Below, piece by piece: positions 60,366-64,000 of a DNA stretch of 64,000 bases. The notes under the pieces are model-generated. The model had not been told where the DNA came from. It did not search any database and saw only the letters and a list, made by a program, of their open reading frames with translations. The position numbers and the translations under genes are program-made. This DNA is from Pontederia crassipes (lineage: Eukaryota; Streptophyta; Magnoliopsida; Commelinales; Pontederiaceae): NCBI GenBank assembly GCA_030549335.1, contig CM060195.1:1103501-1167500 (forward strand). Direction: 5' to 3'. The first letter of the stretch is position 1. Each line of letters starts with the position of its first letter.

Positions 60366-61030
60366 GCATATATAATTAAGTGGAAAGGTAAAAGTTGACC
60401 TATGACACTATTTCATTAAGTCACATATAAGGTTTAAAATATTTAAATAATTTTAACAGTATATATAATAATTTATTTTATTTATGTTATATATCTTTAA
60501 ATATGACATTTTTACGTTGTCACATAAAAAATGAAAAGGATAAGATAAATAAGCAAAATAATATACATTGTTAAAAATATGAAAATAAATAGTATTTACT
60601 TAATTCTAACATATGATGTTGTTAAAAAAATATAGATATCAATTGCTATTTATATCTATATTATATCAAAATTAGAAATATATATAGTTTGAAAGGAGAA
60701 GTCATTGTATTTCTATGTTGTCATATGTAAATTAACATAAATAAAATAAAAAATTTAAGTAATAGATGTTAAAAAAGTAACGAAGTTAAATGGGGTAAAG
60801 ATATAGTAAAAAATAATTAAAAATGAAATAGAATATAATAGATTTTTAAAAAATACTTTCAAATAAATATAATTTATTATAACATATTTACATATATAAG
60901 TTTCTAAGGCGAGAAAATGATTAGATAGTTTATAAATTTTATATCAAAATAAAATTTCATATTTATAATCAAAATTTTTATATATATAAATTTTTATGTC
61001 CTCCGCGCATCACGCGGGACATCATACTAG

Positions 61031-61700
61031 TAAAATAATAAAAGGAAACCATAAATACTGAATTTGACATGCCAACATCAGTTTCATAAATAACAAAACA
61101 AACAATAAAAGGAAATAAAAATAAAAAAGTAAATACCGAATTTGACATGCCAATATAAGAAAACTAACATTTAGAAACTTTGAATAAGGAAGTTTCATAT
61201 TTCTCTTTAACTTGTGGAAGGAGTTCATTTCCTCCTTCATGGTGAACCGTATGGTTAGTTTTACCAAACAATTTATGTGTAACCATATTTATTACATTAC
61301 CTTCATTAAATAACTAATAGACTAACCGCCTGGAATAATCATCTAATTTTTTTGCATCACTCTAAAATTTTAATCGGAAGATTAATAGCATCTTAACCAC
61401 TTAACAAAGAAAAATAAAAAAGGAGATGGTTACTCATAAACCATATTACTATGAATCGTCCAATAAATATTATAACAAATGGATTAATAATTTAATTATT
61501 ATGATATAATATATGGAGATGTAGAATTTTTTTATGTTATTATTATGATATGATAATGTATTGAATAACTATATATATTAGGGTTTAACTTGTTTGAAAA
61601 GATAATTGTAATATATATATACATATAATCATTAAAAAAATAATTGTATAGATATATTAAATATCAAGTGAGAAAGTGTGATGTGACATTTTATTATTGT
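61031..61700. other. AT-rich dispersed-repeat DNA
   Basis: Starts with the family also seen at 39121-39190; GAATTTGACATGCCAA occurs twice, near 61060 and 61138. No gene. Confidence 0.5.
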
Positions 61701-61940
61701 ATCACCATTATTTCATCGTATGAATAATAAAATTATATGCTTATTATGTAGTAGCATATTTATAATCATAACTGATATATTTTAATTTATAATTAATATT
61801 TTTAGCCAATTAGAGTCGTGTAGTTACATGACAAAGTGTCACTTAAGTTTCAAGTATTAAATATTAATTTTTCTTTGGAAAATTGTGAGAATGCGTGGCA
61901 TGAGACTATCCTCTTTTTAATATAGTATAGATAGATAGAT
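61701..61940 (-). mobile_element. Minus-strand Helitron 5' end
   Basis: Minus strand from about 61940 reads TCTATCTATACTATATTAAA and continues through CATGCCACGCATTC, a standard Helitron 5' start. It shares about 100 bp with the end at 35870-36035. I could not find its 3' end with a hairpin and CTAG, so it may be a truncated copy. Confidence 0.5.
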
Positions 61941-63030
61941 TATTTGGCAAATCATAATTAAGATGCTTGTGATTGCAAATCGCCAAATTTACTAGTTTGG
62001 TGGAACCAATAATTGGAAATGCTGGTTTCCACCGTTCCATTTTTGAATTTTTTTTAAATTTTTTTATGTGACAGATCCTTTTTTAAAATTGTTTTTTTTT
62101 CTTTTTTTTCTCTCTTACATTTCTCTCAAAAAATAATTTATTTATTAAATATAATAGATTTAATATAAAAATCAATTTAATATTATTTATTACTTATACT
62201 TTCATAATATTTTGTTAAATATAATTTATTAGAAGTAAATTTTGTCATATTTAAATAATATACATTTATATTTTTTAATAAAAAATTAATTTACACTGAT
62301 ATTTTTATTATTTAATAAAATTATATTTTATATTTATAATACTTATATTTTTATTCAAAAATTAGAATAAATTAATCTATTACGTTATTTTTTTTTTCAA
62401 ATTTCTCATCGTTACGTTCTATTATATCCAATATACTTAGATTAATCGATTAATTTAATTATTAACGTAGAATTAAAAAAATACTATTGTACTATCTAAT
62501 TAAAAAAACATCAAACTCAAGGAGATTTTTTACTTTTTTTTTTTGTTCCGTCAAGTAGTCATGTTTTAATATTTATAGATCATTTCCACGTCAGATTTGC
62601 AAATGTTCAAGTTTCAGATTATTAATTCTTGTAAGTCGTCAAGTGTGCTCCTACTCAATTCCAAAATTTAAGGTTTTATTTCTACCAAGAAAGTTCAAAA
62701 TGAGTAATAAATTCTTGTAAAGTAATTTGAGTTCATGTTCTTACGTAGATGATATTGTAAAATTTGGAAAATAAATGCTTCGTAAGCAAAAATCCATTTT
62801 CTGTTTGGAAAAGTGAACCTTTTGTCTCGAATTTTAATGTACCTATCCAATCAACGGAAAAATATTTTCCCAGTGACCAATGTATGTGATGCTACCAAAC
62901 AGAAAAAAAACCATTTTAAATAAATATAGTTTGTGATTTAATTAGCGTTTTTCTCCTCCCAAAAAATCAATAGAGCAACAGGAATATATTTTAGTATTAT
63001 GAGAAAAAAAAGAAATAAAAAAAGAAACAG
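61941..63030. other. AT-rich intergenic DNA
   Basis: No gene or mobile element recognised; many A/T runs. Confidence 0.5.
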
Positions 63031-63035
63031 TCAAA

Positions 63036-63220
63036 TAGACAGAATGGGCCACAACTTCGGAATAATAGCCCATAAATATTTTAGGCCACTCTTTCGGTAC
63101 GCTAAAAATAATCCACAAAATAATTTAAAAGGACGAAAAGCCCGCAACTAAAAATATTTGACTCGCTTTTTATTCGGGAATCCCAAGGATTCTGGACTCT
63201 TCACCCGTATTTATATAACC
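63036..63220 (+). promoter_or_regulatory. Candidate promoter of a gene running off the right end
   Basis: TGGGCC at about 63044, AGCCCA at about 63068 and AGGCCA near 63083 resemble site II motifs. ATTTATATAACC at about 63210-63221 is a good TATA box. A C/T-rich leader (CCAAAACCCCTTCGTCTACC) follows at the expected distance for a transcription start. Confidence 0.5.
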
Positions 63221-63234
63221 GTGCCAAAACCCCT

Positions 63235-63344
63235 TCGTCTACCTCGTCTTTATTACGTCTCTCGTAGCCCTCGCCACGTCTATCTCAAACCTTGATCGAT
63301 CGATCGATCGACACCTGAAAAAGAAGGAAAAGAAAATTCAATCA
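63235..63344 (+). other. Candidate 5' UTR exon
   Basis: C/T-rich leader with a (CGAT)n run at 63296-63311 and an A/G-rich end. It ends at a donor CA|GTAATG (63345), followed by T-rich sequence to an acceptor TTTACACGCAG at 63539-63549. This leader-intron layout is common in highly expressed plant genes. Confidence 0.42.
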
Positions 63345-63549
63345 GTAATGTTTCTTCATTCTCTCTCAAATCTCTCTGCCGTTCATTTCTTTTTGTATTT
63401 GGAACGGTTGATTATTGTTCAGTATCCGGTGTTTTCTCGATCAGATTTTGATCTCATTTGATCCGGAAGTTTGGATGTGTCAATAGATCTTTCATCGTTG
63501 GTCTCGTGCGCAGAAATTCTGTAATAATATCCCTCTTATTTACACGCAG

Positions 63550-63710
63550 TTGATGGGGTGTTCTGATCTTTCTATGTTTGCCTCTTTTATGGATTTGTTG
63601 TCGAGCACATGGCGGCGACTCATCTATGTCATGATCACCGGTACTCGTGGATGTCATGACTTCCCTGAATTGAAGATTGATTTTTGGAATTATATGTGCA
63701 TGTGTTATTT
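63550..63710 (+). other. Candidate exon with a small open frame
   Basis: Bounded by a good acceptor (CGCAG at 63549) and a good donor (GTAAGG at 63711). ATG at 63553 opens MGCSDLSMFASFMDLLSSTW; if unspliced the frame stops at 63712-63714 after 53 codons. I do not recognise the protein. It could be the first coding exon, an upstream open frame in a leader, or chance. From 63715 to 64000 I see nothing assignable. Confidence 0.3.
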
Positions 63711-64000
63711 GTAAGGTACACGAGTATGAGCTATGGAGAACTCGAAATCGGCAATGCTTATGGTGCTTTGAACTGCACTTGCATGAATTATTGGGAAAAA
63801 TAAAGCATAGCGCAGGAAAATAATGGTCGTCAACGTCTTTTGTGATTATAAACATCTTGAGCATGTTTACATAACTTCAAAGCAATGCGAAGATAGGAAA
63901 TGTTTTTTTGTTATATTTTATAAACGATGTCGTAGCTGATTATAGAAGAAAAGGTAAAAGTATTAATGTTATGGGGACCTTGAAAGTAGGTGCTAGTAAC

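Larger units (their letters stand above)
57522..61030 (+). mobile_element. Non-autonomous Helitron
   Basis: Begins TCTATCTATATATAAAAGC, a plant Helitron 5' end. It ends CCGCGCATCACGCGGGACATCATACTAG, where CCGCG/CGCGG form a hairpin about 12 bases before the terminal CTAG. Host bases are A before and T after. No Rep or helicase coding is visible, so mobility would depend on another element. Its interior holds two duplicated 5'-end-like blocks and a three-unit satellite, listed separately. Confidence 0.75.

Noticed and set aside
63454-63864. 136-codon minus-strand open frame at the right edge
   Set aside because: Opposes a plausible promoter, leader and splice-site series on the plus strand, and shows no recognisable domain.

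Overview
This is a stretch of plant nuclear DNA, probably from a monocot. The evidence is spliced genes with GT-AG introns, AT-rich intergenic DNA, plant-type LTR retrotransposons with initiator-Met tRNA primer sites, SINEs, MITEs and Helitrons, and two gene sequences whose first or main exons are strongly GC-rich. I cannot name the species. There are no prokaryotic features, no CRISPR array and no rRNA gene.

Gene-bearing left third (about 4.3-22.8 kb), all on the + strand. (1) A three-exon gene (4392-7340, 392 aa) for a predicted mitochondrial inner-membrane protein with a Coa1/Tim21-like domain; three site-II-type GGCCCA/AGCCCA motifs lie just upstream. (2) and (3) are a tandem pair of serine/proline-rich paralogues (12716-15261, 525 aa; 20186-22710, 604 aa) of the plant basic proline-rich (BPP-like, often auto-named FLO11-like or mucin-like) family. 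Both have the same five-exon structure with identical intron phases, but they differ in third-position GC and in their C-termini. A candidate promoter, 5' leader and small exon at 63.0-63.7 kb suggest another + strand gene running off the right end.

Right two thirds (about 23-62 kb) is a nest of mobile elements. From left to right: a Tourist-type MITE, a 343-bp solo LTR, and a circularly permuted Ty3/gypsy element (26.56-34.10 kb, - strand: pol, single LTR, gag, with about 210 bp repeated at both ends) sitting inside what looks like a minus-strand Helitron (24.9-36.0 kb). Next come a 1.94-kb solo LTR (36862-38800, TSD CAAAT) and a long-inverted-repeat DNA element (39412-57386) whose spacer carries a broken fragment of an amino acid permease gene. 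That element is itself interrupted by a Ty1/copia element (41053-48838, TSD AGTGC) and by a gypsy-type element with near-identical 1.9-kb LTRs but decayed coding sequence (49527-57286, TSD GCAAA). A plus-strand Helitron (57522-61030) and a second minus-strand Helitron end (near 61.94 kb) follow. All retroelement reading frames I could follow are broken.

The most unusual items are the permuted one-LTR retroelement, the inverted-repeat element with a captured permease fragment, the young LTRs around a decayed interior, and palindromic motif clusters inside two unrelated LTR families. All homology statements come from reading translations and motifs by eye; no database search was possible.
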